64,000 nucleotides of DNA from CALXOJ01 sp034120015 (GCA_034120015.1 JAXEIF010000029.1:171544-235543); one strand, 5' to 3'; positions 43,920 through 53,661 are shown, counted from the first letter of the stretch. The notes: generated by a model not told the origin, from the letters alone. Program-made: numbers and translations.

Positions 43920-44294
43920 ATGGTACGTATTGCAGGTATTGATATTCCGAACAAAAGTATCAAGATTGCGTTGACCTATATTTACGGTGTAGGTCGAACG
44001 ATTGCCTTGGAAGTTTGTAAAAAAGCAAACATCGATCCGGATAAAAAAGCGGACGATTTAAACAGCGACGAAATTGCAACATTGCGGAAAATTCTGGAAG
44101 ACGAATATATGATTGAAGGTCGTCTCAGAACACAAATTGCAATGAATATCAACCGTCTGAAAGATATCGCCTGTCACCGCGGTTTGATGCACCGAAAGGG
44201 GTTGCCTGTGCGCGGACAACGAACCAAAACGAATGCCCGTACACGTAAAGGTAAACGGAAGACTGTTGCAAACAAGAAGAAGGCAACGAAGTAA
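43920..44294 (+). CDS. rpsM: 30S ribosomal protein S13
   Basis: 124 residues starting MVRIAGIDIPNKSIKIALTY, with the C-terminal signature HRKGLPVRGQRTKTNARTRKG. First gene of the alpha-operon part. Confidence 0.97.
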   Translation: MVRIAGIDIPNKSIKIALTYIYGVGRTIALEVCKKANIDPDKKADDLNSDEIATLRKILEDEYMIEGRLRTQIAMNINRLKDIACHRGLMHRKGLPVRGQRTKTNARTRKGKRKTVANKKKATK

Positions 44295-44311
44295 TTCGGA
44301 GGAGTGTAACT

Positions 44312-44695
44312 TTGGCTAAGGTAACAAAAAAAAGAAAAGAGAAGAAGACCGTATATGACGGATGCGTTTATATTCAGGCCACTTTTAACAACACGATTGT
44401 TACAGTGACCGATTTGAACGGAAATGCTATTTCCTGGGCCAGCGCTGGAAACCTGGGCTTTAAAGGAGCCAAAAAATCGACTCCCTATGCCGCTCAGTTG
44501 ACAGCGGAGACGGCCGCGAAAAAGGCGATGGATTACGGTCTGAGAGCCGTCAATGTTTTTGTTAAAGGTCCGGGTGTGGGACGGGAATCGGCTATTCGCG
44601 TTTTGGCTAACCTGGGACTCACCGTTATGAGTATGAAAGATATTACACCGATTCCTCACAACGGCTGTCGCCCGAAAAAAACACGACGTGTTTAA
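44312..44695 (+). CDS. rpsK: 30S ribosomal protein S11
   Basis: 127 residues from a TTG start (M-A-K-V-T-K-K) with a strong GGAGGAG upstream; no ATG alternative exists near the conserved N-terminus. The core ATFNNTIVTVTDLNGN and ending PHNGCRPKKTRRV are typical. Confidence 0.97.
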   Translation: MAKVTKKRKEKKTVYDGCVYIQATFNNTIVTVTDLNGNAISWASAGNLGFKGAKKSTPYAAQLTAETAAKKAMDYGLRAVNVFVKGPGVGRESAIRVLANLGLTVMSMKDITPIPHNGCRPKKTRRV

Positions 44696-44717
44696 TTTTA
44701 TAAGGAGTAAATGAATT

Positions 44718-45353
44718 ATGGCAAGATATACCGGACCCAGTTGTCGATATTGCAGAGCCGAGAAACGGAAACTTTTTCTGAAAGGGGAACGATGCAGTTC
44801 CGCAAAGTGCCCTATTAATAAAAAGAGACCGGCACCGGGAAAAGATGCAAAAGCCCGAGCCAAAAAAATGTCCGATTACGGTATCCAGTTACGTGAAAAA
44901 CAAAAGCTGAAGAGAATTTTCGGTATTCTCGAAGCACAATTCCGTCTTTTTTATGCCCGTGCGGCTAAAAAACCGGGTAAAACAGGTGATAACCTGATTA
45001 TTCTTTTGGAAAGCCGTCTGGATAGTATTGTTTACCGCATGCACTTTGCTTCATCACGGAAACAGGCCCGCCAGATCATTTCTCACGGGCATGTTTTGGT
45101 AAACGGAAAACGTGTTACGATTGCTTCATATATTGTCCGTAAAGGCGATGTCATTGAAATTTCCGCATCAGGAAAGAAGATGGCTGTTATTAAAGAGAGC
45201 TTAAAAGCGTTGAATCAATCGGGATCTTTTTCCTGGGTTGATGTCGATGCCGATGCTTTGAAGGGAACGGTTGCTGCTATTCCCGAACGTGCAGACATTA
45301 CGGATCTTGAGGATATTAAAGAGAACCTGATTGTTGAGTTGTATTCGAGATAA
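44718..45353 (+). CDS. rpsD: 30S ribosomal protein S4, zinc type
   Basis: 211 residues. Cys9, Cys12, Cys26 and Cys31 form the N-terminal zinc site known from Thermus-type S4. The S4 RNA-binding domain has the block SRKQARQIISHGHVLVNGKRV. Confidence 0.97.
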   Translation: MARYTGPSCRYCRAEKRKLFLKGERCSSAKCPINKKRPAPGKDAKARAKKMSDYGIQLREKQKLKRIFGILEAQFRLFYARAAKKPGKTGDNLIILLESRLDSIVYRMHFASSRKQARQIISHGHVLVNGKRVTIASYIVRKGDVIEISASGKKMAVIKESLKALNQSGSFSWVDVDADALKGTVAAIPERADITDLEDIKENLIVELYSR

Positions 45354-45386
45354 TCGGTGCCCTAGGGGAAATTTGAGGAGAAAAAT

Positions 45387-46436
45387 ATGGCAAGGAAAAA
45401 CCTTTTAAAAGGGATTAAAAAACCGGATAAAATTACCATTGAGAAGAACCTGCTTGATGCCAATACGACCGTGTTTTATGCTTATCCTTTTGAAAGAGGC
45501 TTCGGAGTCACTATCGGAAATTCACTGAGACGGATTTTGCTTTCTTCGATTCAGGGGTATGCGGTTTCCGGATTGCGTGTGACCTGTCTCTCCGATAGCG
45601 GAGAACAGCATTTGATTGCAAGCGAGTTCGAAATGATTCCGGGTGTTGTTGAAGATACCCCGCAGGTTATCGCCGCATTGAAAAAGCTGCGATTTAAATT
45701 AGATGAAAGCGAAGAGCAGAAAACAATTGCAATCGAATTTTCCGGAGCAAAAACAGTCACAGGTGCGGATTTCGTTCAGAGCGGGGTTGAGGTGCTTAAC
45801 CCCGATCTGGAAATTATGACACTGATGACAGATGCCCGGTTCGAAATGGAACTGAATATTGATTTCGGTCGCGGATATATTCCGTCCGATATCAATGCCA
45901 AATACATTGATATTGTCGGAACCATTCCTGTCGATGCGCTGTTTTCTCCCGTAAAGAAAGTCAGCATCGATATTCAGAATTGCCGGGTGGGAGACCGTAA
46001 CGATTACGATAAGCTGGTTCTGACCGTAAAAACGGACGGAACGATTTCTCCCGAGGATGCGGTTGCCGAAGCTGCTAAAATTGCCAAAGAGCAGTTTTCC
46101 GCATTCATCAATTTTGATGAAGGATCGATTAATGATCCCGATAAAATTGATGAGGACGAATTGCGTATTCAGAAACTTTTGGACACAAAAGTTGAGGAAT
46201 TGGAACTCTCGGTCCGCTCGAGCAACTGTCTGAAGAATGCTCACATCAAGACAATCGGTGAGCTGACCCGCAAATCGGAAGATGAAATTGCCCGGACACG
46301 GAACTTCGGGAAAAAATCTCTTCAGGAAATTAAAGATAAGCTGAAAAGTTGGGGACTGTCGTTTGGTATGACGGATTACAACGGAATTAAAATCAGCGAA
46401 AAATTCATGAGTAAGGAAGAAGACAATGAGGCATAA
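45387..46436 (+). CDS. rpoA: RNA polymerase subunit alpha
   Basis: 349 residues. The N-terminal dimerisation domain has GFGVTIGNSLRRILLSSIQGYAV. The C-terminal domain, joined by a flexible linker, has ELSVRSSNCLKNAHIKTIGEL and FGKKSLQEIKDKL, which bind UP elements and activators. A short extension follows. The end overlaps rplQ by 11 bases. Confidence 0.98.
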   Translation: MARKNLLKGIKKPDKITIEKNLLDANTTVFYAYPFERGFGVTIGNSLRRILLSSIQGYAVSGLRVTCLSDSGEQHLIASEFEMIPGVVEDTPQVIAALKKLRFKLDESEEQKTIAIEFSGAKTVTGADFVQSGVEVLNPDLEIMTLMTDARFEMELNIDFGRGYIPSDINAKYIDIVGTIPVDALFSPVKKVSIDIQNCRVGDRNDYDKLVLTVKTDGTISPEDAVAEAAKIAKEQFSAFINFDEGSINDPDKIDEDELRIQKLLDTKVEELELSVRSSNCLKNAHIKTIGELTRKSEDEIARTRNFGKKSLQEIKDKLKSWGLSFGMTDYNGIKISEKFMSKEEDNEA

Positions 46437-46896
46437 GGTCGGTTTTAAAAGATTGGATGTAAAAGAAAGTCATCGAAAAGCGTTGAAAAGAAGTCTGATT
46501 ACTTCGCTTTTCAAATACGAAAGAATCGAGACAACAGTCGTTAAGGCGAAAGCTGTTCAGGGAATGGCCGAAAAAATGATTACAAGAGCGAAAACCGATT
46601 CTGTTCATAATCGCAGAATCATTGCCAGAGACATTAACGATAAGGCGGTGTTGGCCAAACTGTTTACCGACATTGCCGTACGGTCAAAAGAAAGAGCCGG
46701 CGGGTATACCCGCATACTGAAAATCGGCTTCCGTCCGAACGATTCTGCTGAAATGGCTATTCTGGAATTGGTTGACAAAAAGGCAGCGGAAGAAAAGAAT
46801 GATGAGAAACCGGCGAAGGCTTCCGCCAAAAAAGCTGCTCCGAAAGCGGAAAAGAAAGCAGCCGCAGAATCTGCCGCCGAGGCAGTTGCCGAATAA
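46426..46896 (+). CDS. rplQ: 50S ribosomal protein L17 with an Ala/Lys-rich tail
   Basis: 156 residues. The L17 core MRHKVGFKRLDVKESHRKALKR and the block KERAGGYTRILKIGFRPNDSAEMAILEL end near residue 120. A low-complexity tail of about 35 residues rich in Ala, Lys and Glu follows, longer than the common 120-130-residue form. It closes the superoperon and is followed by a terminator. Confidence 0.96.
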   Translation: MRHKVGFKRLDVKESHRKALKRSLITSLFKYERIETTVVKAKAVQGMAEKMITRAKTDSVHNRRIIARDINDKAVLAKLFTDIAVRSKERAGGYTRILKIGFRPNDSAEMAILELVDKKAAEEKNDEKPAKASAKKAAPKAEKKAAAESAAEAVAE

Positions 46897-46915
46897 AATC
46901 TTTCTATTTTTGATT

Positions 46916-46942
46916 AAAGAGTGCCGTAAGGCACTCTTTTTT
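46916..46942 (+). terminator. Terminator of the ribosomal superoperon
   Basis: A 10-bp stem (AAAGAGTGCC at 46916-46925 with GGCACTCTTT at 46930-46939), GTAA loop, then more T. Confidence 0.95.
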
Positions 46943-46943
46943 A

Positions 46944-46972
46944 TTGCGTATCCGTAAAATATCGTATAGAAT
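46944..46972 (+). promoter_or_regulatory. Promoter of the barrel-protein gene, apparently leaderless
   Basis: TTGCGT at 46944-46949 and TAGAAT at 46967-46972, spacing 17. The ATG at 46979 lies where transcription should begin. Confidence 0.55.
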
Positions 46973-46978
46973 ACGGAA

Positions 46979-48841
46979 ATGAAAAGATTACATTTAGTTG
47001 TCAGTTTTTTTTGTTTTTCCGTTCTGCCGCTGGCCGCCCAACAGCATCTGTCCGTTCCATTGGATGACCCTGTTTACCGTGTAATCGAAAACGCGGTCAT
47101 TAAGAATTATATTCCGGCGCTGCCGACCGCCAAACCTTATTCCCGGGCAACTGTTTTGTCCGCATTACGGGAAATGATTGAATCGCCGCGCATTTTGCCG
47201 CTGGAAAAAAGCGCAGCGGAAGGTATGATTGCCCGATTCGAATCGCATAAAACCGAACCGTGGTATCAACGCGGCGGTTACCGCTATGATTCACTGACCG
47301 CGGTTTCCGCGGATACGAAGGCAAATGAAGAAACCCTTTCCGATTCCGTAACCGAACCGGAGAATTCTCCGACGGACTCGCATTCTGTAACGGAAGAAAC
47401 GGTGTCCGGATCGGAAAAGAAAAACAAAAAACCGGTTTATACAACCGTTGAAATCGGCGGATCGTGGCAAACGGATGTCGATTTCGGTGCTTTCAACAAA
47501 GACGGTGTTTTTTCAACAGAAAACTGGCTGGAATTATATCTTCAGGGAGATTTGTCCGAGTATTTTTCGTACCGGTTTCAGACCGGTATGGGGATTACTG
47601 CATTGAGTCTGAATGCTTATGCTCCTTATACTTATTCGAAAAGTTGGGACGGTTATCAGTTTCCGTTTAAAGACGGAACCGCATTGACCGGTTTTACCGA
47701 AGAGCCTGCTGTTGCTTTACAGATTATGCCGGAATTAAGTCTGGCATTATGGGATCGGAAACTTAAATTTAATTTTTCCCGTGTTCGCCGGGATTGGGGC
47801 CCCGGCGACGGAAATCTGATGATTTCCGGTACGGCACGACCGTTTATGGGGCTCGATATACATCTGAATCCGGTTGATTGGTTTAACTGGTCATTTATCG
47901 TCGGTGTTTTGGAATTTGATGCCAGCAGTGGCGGAATTAAGGGAGGTGCACGCGCTTTTCAAAATGCATATACGGCGACTATGGTTGAGTTTTTCGGCGG
48001 AGAATGGGTCTATTTCTCCCTGATGAGTTCCGCTGTATGGCCGAAACGATTCGAACTCGGATACGGGCATCCCGGAATGTTGGGAATTCTGTATCAGAAT
48101 ATGATCGGTGATTTTGATAATTTACAGTTCGGAGCGCAATTCGGATTTAATCTTCCGAAGTATTTTAGATTTTATGCCGGATGGTTTATAGATGAAATGA
48201 AATTCATGGATAATTTTACGCATCTCGATCGGAATATGTACAGCTGGCAGGTCGGAGGACGACTGGCTGTTCCGGGAGCGCCGTTTACGACTGTTTCGCT
48301 TCAATATACAAAAGTGGAACCGTACATGTATACTCATCCGAAAACCGATACACCGTGGTATGATCAGCCGATGGATACAACTTATATCAATCACGGCGAA
48401 CCGCTGGGATATAAACTCGATCCCAATTCCGACGAACTTAAACTGAAAGTGGAAACCATGCCGCTCTGGTACTTGAATGCCTCTCTGATGTATCGGATGA
48501 TCCGGCACGGAATCTCGGCAGACGGCAGCACTTATACCGATGCGTTGAACTACAGCGGTGATTACAACGGTGCCAAACCGGGAGATTTGTATTGGAAAGA
48601 TTTTCTGAAAGACGGCGTTTACGAATGGATTCATTCAATCGGAATCGAAGCCGAGCTGGATTTACGGTTTGTCAATGTGCCGATTGCCATAGGAGGAGGA
48701 TATACCTTTTACTACCGCTACCTGACAGAATACGACAGCGGAACCGGGAAATTCAACCGATTGGATACATTTGAATGGAATGAAAAGTCCCATCAGACCA
48801 ATATGGGCAATCTTTTTTCTCTTTATATTCGCGTCTGGTAG
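46979..48841 (+). CDS. Outer-membrane beta-barrel protein (Wzi-like)
   Basis: 620 residues with a Sec signal peptide ending near A-A-Q (residue 20) and no lipobox. Residues about 105-140 are a Ser/Thr/Glu-rich, low-complexity insert. From about 150 the sequence alternates aromatic and small residues in strand-like blocks, and the protein ends LFSLYIRVW; a terminal aromatic residue is a hallmark of BAM-inserted barrels. The pattern resembles capsule-assembly Wzi-type proteins, and I infer an outer-membrane porin or glycan-binding role. There is no ribosome binding site before the ATG. It directly precedes the GH16 cluster, but a separate promoter serves that cluster. Confidence 0.7.
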   Translation: MKRLHLVVSFFCFSVLPLAAQQHLSVPLDDPVYRVIENAVIKNYIPALPTAKPYSRATVLSALREMIESPRILPLEKSAAEGMIARFESHKTEPWYQRGGYRYDSLTAVSADTKANEETLSDSVTEPENSPTDSHSVTEETVSGSEKKNKKPVYTTVEIGGSWQTDVDFGAFNKDGVFSTENWLELYLQGDLSEYFSYRFQTGMGITALSLNAYAPYTYSKSWDGYQFPFKDGTALTGFTEEPAVALQIMPELSLALWDRKLKFNFSRVRRDWGPGDGNLMISGTARPFMGLDIHLNPVDWFNWSFIVGVLEFDASSGGIKGGARAFQNAYTATMVEFFGGEWVYFSLMSSAVWPKRFELGYGHPGMLGILYQNMIGDFDNLQFGAQFGFNLPKYFRFYAGWFIDEMKFMDNFTHLDRNMYSWQVGGRLAVPGAPFTTVSLQYTKVEPYMYTHPKTDTPWYDQPMDTTYINHGEPLGYKLDPNSDELKLKVETMPLWYLNASLMYRMIRHGISADGSTYTDALNYSGDYNGAKPGDLYWKDFLKDGVYEWIHSIGIEAELDLRFVNVPIAIGGGYTFYYRYLTEYDSGTGKFNRLDTFEWNEKSHQTNMGNLFSLYIRVW

Positions 48842-48870
48842 TACTCAAAAAATAACTTTATATTAAAATA

Positions 48871-48899
48871 TTACAGGAATGAACAATTCGATTTATAAT
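48871..48899 (+). promoter_or_regulatory. Promoter of the GH16 cluster
   Basis: TTACAG at 48871-48876 and a perfect TATAAT at 48894-48899, spacing 17. The leader of about 23 bases carries GAGAGG before the ATG at 48929. Confidence 0.75.
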
Positions 48900-48928
48900 G
48901 ACTGAAAGTTAAGAATGAGAGGTGTTTT

Positions 48929-51166
48929 ATGAGAAAGATAAATGTATTGTTATCATTTGTTCTTTCTTCGTTTGTGCTGTTAGGCTGCCCTCCGACAGGA
49001 ACTGACGGAGGAGTTGCCATTCAGTCCGTAAAGGTCGCTCCGACGGATGCTGTGTTGGGAGTCGGTGAAACGGTGCAGTTAAATGTAACCATTGCGCCGG
49101 AAGAAGCCAAAAAACTTCCCGTAAAATGGACAACGTCGGATGACGGTGTTGCTTCGGTTGCGAACGGCTTGGTAACGGCGAAATCGGCAGGAACCGCGAC
49201 AATTACGGTTGCTTCCGCTGCCGACGCCAAAATTAAAGCGACGGCAACGGTCACCGTTATTGCGGCGTTGAAATTAAACATCGAAGCCGAAGTCGAATTG
49301 AATCAGGGTGATGTCAAAGAGGTGAACGTCTCCGAAGCGCCCGAAGGCTCGACGATTAAGTGGACATTGACGCCCGAAAGCGCAGCATTGAAAATGGATT
49401 CTGAAGACACAAAGGCAACTTTGACAGCGACAGCTCCCTGTTCGGCCGAATTGATCGTAGAAGCGTTCGTTGCGGAAAAAGTTGTGGCCCGTGCTTCGTC
49501 GGAAATCACTGTTGCCGGTGTTCCCGAAACGATTCCCCGCGGCGGTACACTGTACACATTGGTGAAGGCATACGATTTCACCGGCGGAGAGGATGATTTA
49601 ACATTTGATGGTGATTCGACGATTACAGCCGTTGTCGAAAACGGTGTGTTGAAAGTGACATAGCCCGCAGAAAAAGCATCGGGAGTTCTGAACTCGGTGA
49701 TTGCTTTGCCTGAAGCTGCCAATTTTATCGAAATCAAAGCCAAATTGGCGGACGGGACAACTGTTGCCTCCCGTTCGTTTGTCGGTTTGGGTAAAGGAGG
49801 TAATGATGCTCCGGCATGGAAAACCGGTTTCATCTTTACCGACGGAGTCGGTCAGGGAACTCTTGGAAGTGCATGGGGTTTTCGGTCGAATGGTACTTCC
49901 AAGCCCAATCTGACATACCCGGGCGGAAGTGATTTGATGATTTTTCACACATTCGGTATCGCTACAGACGGATCTGAAAATTTCTTCTTTGACGGGGGAA
50001 ATAAAAAAATCGGGAACGATATTATTTCAACCGGTAATTCATATCAGTTCAATCTCGGACAGGATGAAGGCCCCACTGCGCAGGGAACTGTCTTTATCGA
50101 TTACGTCGCTTTTTACAAAGCCGGCGGCTTTGTTCCCGATCCCGAGTCGACTCAGAGAATATTTTTGGATGAACCGGTATCGGGAACAGTTATAAAAGCT
50201 GACGGGATACAGGGTGAAGCCGAATACGATATGATGGTCGGTAACAAGGTCTTCAAATCGGTTTATATTGATGATTTCAGCGGATACGATAACAATATTG
50301 AAAATTTCTGGGCAAAGAAAATGACGATTCCTGCCGAATTGGGAGGTGAAGGGACCGAGGTCGATGCATGGAGAAGAAGTCCCGGTAATTTTAATGTCGA
50401 ATCGGGAGCGGATGCGGTTAAAATAAAAGACAATCAGCTTATTTTATCTGTTCTTAAGATTGATACAAATGAAAATAGTGCTGATTATAACAAATATATT
50501 GCGCCGTATGCGGATTACAATGGAAATCGTAAGGCACAAATAGATGCACGACGCCAGGTTATTGTCGGCGGATTGTTCTGGAATCATAAATGGTTGTATG
50601 GCTATATAGAAGCGACTATCAAGATGGTGTATAAGTATAAATCGGTCTGGTGCGGTTTTTACACATACGGTTTAAAAGAATCGCGTTTTGGACATGAAAT
50701 CGATATCTATGAACCGCACTTGACGACAGCCGCCGATCAAATCATACACTATCCGAAAGATGGTGGAAACGGACGGGTTGCCAGTTGGATTAATAGCCCC
50801 GCAATTGATACAAGTCAATTTGTGAGAACGGCGGTAGCGTGGTCTCCCGATAAAGTGACTTTTTATCTGAATGATAATGAAACAGGAAGCATTAAAGAAG
50901 GCGAATACGGTAAGTTGACGGACAGGGATGGAGGACTACCCCCGTCGCAGGATATGCCTGCAGCCGGGTTAAATGTGATTCCCGATACTCCGCAGGATGT
51001 ACACCTGGACATAGCTTCAAACGGAGATCTTGGCGGATATGCCGGAGAAAGTAGGTTTGCAGACCCGCAAACAAACTGGACTGAACCGGAAGGTCAGTCG
51101 TACGACTTCATTTATTTCAAATCCTTCAAAGTCTACAACTATGTCGGCGAGCTGGTTACGGAATAA
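48929..51166 (+). pseudogene. GH16 lipoprotein gene interrupted by an in-frame TAG
   Basis: One reading frame spans the whole interval, broken only by TAG at 49661-49663 (codon 245). The part before it has lipobox L-L-G-C (Cys20, then Pro), a Big_2 Ig-like domain (about residues 30-115) and the start of a second module. The part after it continues that module and ends in a GH16 catalytic domain (about 510-745) with E590-I-D-I-Y-E595, the retaining catalytic motif. Two downstream paralogues align across the break and have an aromatic residue there (Tyr or Phe), so TAG probably replaced TAT or TAC. The downstream half has no signal peptide and a poor start, so it is unlikely to be exported alone. 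It is either a recent pseudogene, a site of readthrough, or a sequencing error. Confidence 0.75.
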
Positions 51167-51181
51167 GGTTAGGAGATAAGA

Positions 51182-52240
51182 ATGAAATACGGTATAACAA
51201 AATGGATTGTTGCCGGAATGAGTGCCTTTTTGGTTGCCTGTCCTCAGGGAACGGCAACCGAACAGGATGCCGCCGATAATGTGATTGCGCGGGATGCCAA
51301 GGGAACAGTCATTAATCAGGACGGTAAAGAAGTCGATTATAATTTCAAGTCTGGAAAGGATTGTTTTAATCTGACATTTGAGGATAATTTCGACTACAAA
51401 AGTCTTGATGAAATGAAGGCAAAACAGTTCGACGACGGACCTCTTTATATACCCGAGGTAAAGGGTGTTTGGTATTTTCAGACCGATTGGAATATTCATC
51501 CGTCCGGAGTTGTGTTTGACGGAGACGGGACTGTGAAGTTAAAAGTCAAAAAATTGGCTAAGAATGAAAAGCCTGAGGATGTCGGTGCAGAATGGGCTCC
51601 GATTGCCGAAACATTGTGCGGCGGTTTTACTTTTAACCGCGAAGTGCTTTACGGTGTGATTGAAGCGCGGATCAAAATGTATAAAAAACAGTATTACAGC
51701 TACTGGCCCGGTTTTTACACCTATGCCAACCCGCTGGACAAAGAAGGTAAATCGATTGCCGGTTACGAGTTTGATATTTTTGAACCGCTCGACAACAAAG
51801 AAATCGATCAGACGACTCACTGGCCGACTCATGCAAACCGCCTTGTTTCCTACAGGCACGGACTTCCGTTGGAATTCGAAAAATGGATAACGGCAACGGT
51901 GGCCTGGACGCCGGAAAAAGTTGCTTACTACATCGATGATAAGCTTTCCTACGTTTTTTACAACGATAACCGCAACAAATTCCTGCCCGAAACGACGGTT
52001 AATAAAATACGCAGTGCGGGAGAAGGTAAACCTTCAAACCTGATTTCGAAAGAGAGCAAGTATCAGGTGGTTGCCAATGTTCCGCAGCGCATTATTATGG
52101 TGATTGCCGCCAGTAACGCAGGTCTGGGATGGACGGGATCCGGAATTCCGGATGTCCGTACGGCACCGGACGGTTGGGAACAGGTTGTTTACGAGTATGA
52201 CTGGTTCCGTTATTACGAGTACGTCGGAACGGAAAAATAA
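51182..52240 (+). CDS. GH16 family glycoside hydrolase lipoprotein
   Basis: A 352-residue lipoprotein (lipobox L-V-A-C, Cys20, then Pro) with only a short lead before the GH16 beta-jelly-roll. The catalytic motif is Y-E196-F-D198-I-F-E201; the E-x-D-x-x-E spacing marks the bulged-strand GH16 enzymes such as laminarinases, agarases and carrageenases, which cut beta-1,3 or beta-1,4 links with retention. WPGFYTYAN and the later ATVAWTPEKVAYYIDD strand are typical. The closest relative in the window is the gene at 55942, which shares the V-x-Y-x-x-K-S-G-K-D-C-F lead. AGGAGATAAG precedes the ATG. The substrate cannot be read from sequence. Confidence 0.82.
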   Translation: MKYGITKWIVAGMSAFLVACPQGTATEQDAADNVIARDAKGTVINQDGKEVDYNFKSGKDCFNLTFEDNFDYKSLDEMKAKQFDDGPLYIPEVKGVWYFQTDWNIHPSGVVFDGDGTVKLKVKKLAKNEKPEDVGAEWAPIAETLCGGFTFNREVLYGVIEARIKMYKKQYYSYWPGFYTYANPLDKEGKSIAGYEFDIFEPLDNKEIDQTTHWPTHANRLVSYRHGLPLEFEKWITATVAWTPEKVAYYIDDKLSYVFYNDNRNKFLPETTVNKIRSAGEGKPSNLISKESKYQVVANVPQRIIMVIAASNAGLGWTGSGIPDVRTAPDGWEQVVYEYDWFRYYEYVGTEK

Positions 52241-52247
52241 AAAGTGG

Positions 52248-52289
52248 ACAGCAGAGGGGAGACATTTGGTTCTCCCCTTCCGCTGTTTT
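52248..52289 (+). terminator. Terminator-like hairpin inside the GH16 cluster
   Basis: Two stacked stems: ACAGC (52248-52252) with GCTGT (52282-52286), and GGGGAGA (52256-52262) with TCTCCCC (52271-52277), then TTTT. It ends 12 bases before the next ATG and may reduce readthrough into it. Confidence 0.65.
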
Positions 52290-52300
52290 AAGAGTGGATT

Positions 52301-53581
52301 ATGAAAAAATCGATTTTGATTGCAGTGACGGCCTGTCTGATCGGGTGTCCGCCTCCCGAAACGCCGTCTGATCAGGTTAAAAAGAAAATTTATCTGGAAG
52401 TTTTGCCAAAAACAGAAAGTACGGCTTTAAACGTTTATGATACCGAGACAAAAACGTGGAGTCTCAAAGAGAATCAAAAATACGATATGATTACGTATGC
52501 CGGCGGAGTCGAAGAAGGTGAAGCCGGTTCGGAAAAAATAAAAGACGCATATATTTTATGGCATGAAGATGAGTTTGAATATGCGGACATGGATGAATTG
52601 TGGAATGCCAAAATATCGTCCGACAACACTTTGCCGGCATGGAAATCGGACGAGACGTGGAATGTTTCGTCACGCACGCCGTTTACCGACGTAAAAGACG
52701 GCCGTCTGATATTATCGACATACCGGATTGATTTGACGAAAACCGATTCCGCAATTTATCAGCAGGAAATTACCAAACACAATCAGTATGCCAAAAATTT
52801 AGTATTGGATCAGCCCAACCCTAAACGTAAGCAGAGAATAGAAAATAATCTGTCGAGTATTGTCGGCGGTATTAATTTTGCCCAGGACTGGCTCTACGGA
52901 TATTGCGAAGCGGAAATTTGGGTGCAGACACCCCGGAAGTATTGCAATTTCTGGTGCGGATTTTATTCGATCGGTTATAAAAAACTGAATAACGATCCGG
53001 CCCGCTGCTACGAGCAGGAATTCGATATATGGGAAGAGGTCAGCAATACTGTCGGTGATCAGATTTATCATCATTGGTCTTCCGATCATAGTAGTGATCT
53101 GGGCTATGTCTGCAACAGCAGACCGGCAAATCGTTTTCTTTCTTATCAGAAAGGTACCAAATGGTCGGATCTGACGGTCAGAACGCCCGGCGGTTATTTG
53201 AACAAAGCCGAATATGTCAAGGCGGGACTTGCGTGGACACCCGAAAGACTGATTTTTTATCTGTATAATCCCGATAAGGGTGTCATGGAGGAAAAGATGT
53301 CTTTTTCCGCCGATGATGATACAGCCGAATTCTACAAAAAAGCGGGAGAAATTTTTTCGCAGGAAGAAATCAAGTTGATCAACTATATTCCGGATATTCC
53401 TCAGATTATACATCTTGTGATTGCTTCCAACAATGTGGAAAAACCCAATGAATGGCCTGCTGTCGGTGCACCGACAAACACATCGTTTGCTCAGGCTTCT
53501 TATGGTCAGGTCGAACCTTTCATTTACTATGAGTCGTTTAAGCTGTATAAGTATGCCGGCAAATTCGACGGTGTTCAGTGA
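52301..53581 (+). CDS. GH16 family glycoside hydrolase lipoprotein
   Basis: 426 residues, lipobox L-I-G-C (Cys16, then Pro-Pro-Pro). A lead of about 85 residues precedes the catalytic domain. The catalytic motif is Q-E240-F-D242-I-W-E245, followed by DQIYHHW. FWCGFYSIGYKK and KAGLAWTPERLIFYLY mark the jelly-roll strands. It resembles the C-terminal half of the next gene. A CCGTAAC/GTTACGG hairpin (53610-53627) without a T-run lies after it. Confidence 0.82.
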   Translation: MKKSILIAVTACLIGCPPPETPSDQVKKKIYLEVLPKTESTALNVYDTETKTWSLKENQKYDMITYAGGVEEGEAGSEKIKDAYILWHEDEFEYADMDELWNAKISSDNTLPAWKSDETWNVSSRTPFTDVKDGRLILSTYRIDLTKTDSAIYQQEITKHNQYAKNLVLDQPNPKRKQRIENNLSSIVGGINFAQDWLYGYCEAEIWVQTPRKYCNFWCGFYSIGYKKLNNDPARCYEQEFDIWEEVSNTVGDQIYHHWSSDHSSDLGYVCNSRPANRFLSYQKGTKWSDLTVRTPGGYLNKAEYVKAGLAWTPERLIFYLYNPDKGVMEEKMSFSADDDTAEFYKKAGEIFSQEEIKLINYIPDIPQIIHLVIASNNVEKPNEWPAVGAPTNTSFAQASYGQVEPFIYYESFKLYKYAGKFDGVQ

Positions 53582-53661
53582 GCCGGAAACGATGCTGATG
53601 ATTTTGATTCCGTAACTTGGGTTACGGTGCAAAATAAATTAAGGATAAAAAGGAGAAGCGT

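Noticed and set aside
49661..49663. TAG as a reassigned sense codon
   Set aside because: TAG ends many normal genes here (rplD, rplC, rplO, rpmJ, rplF and others) exactly at the expected C-terminus, so genome-wide reassignment is excluded.
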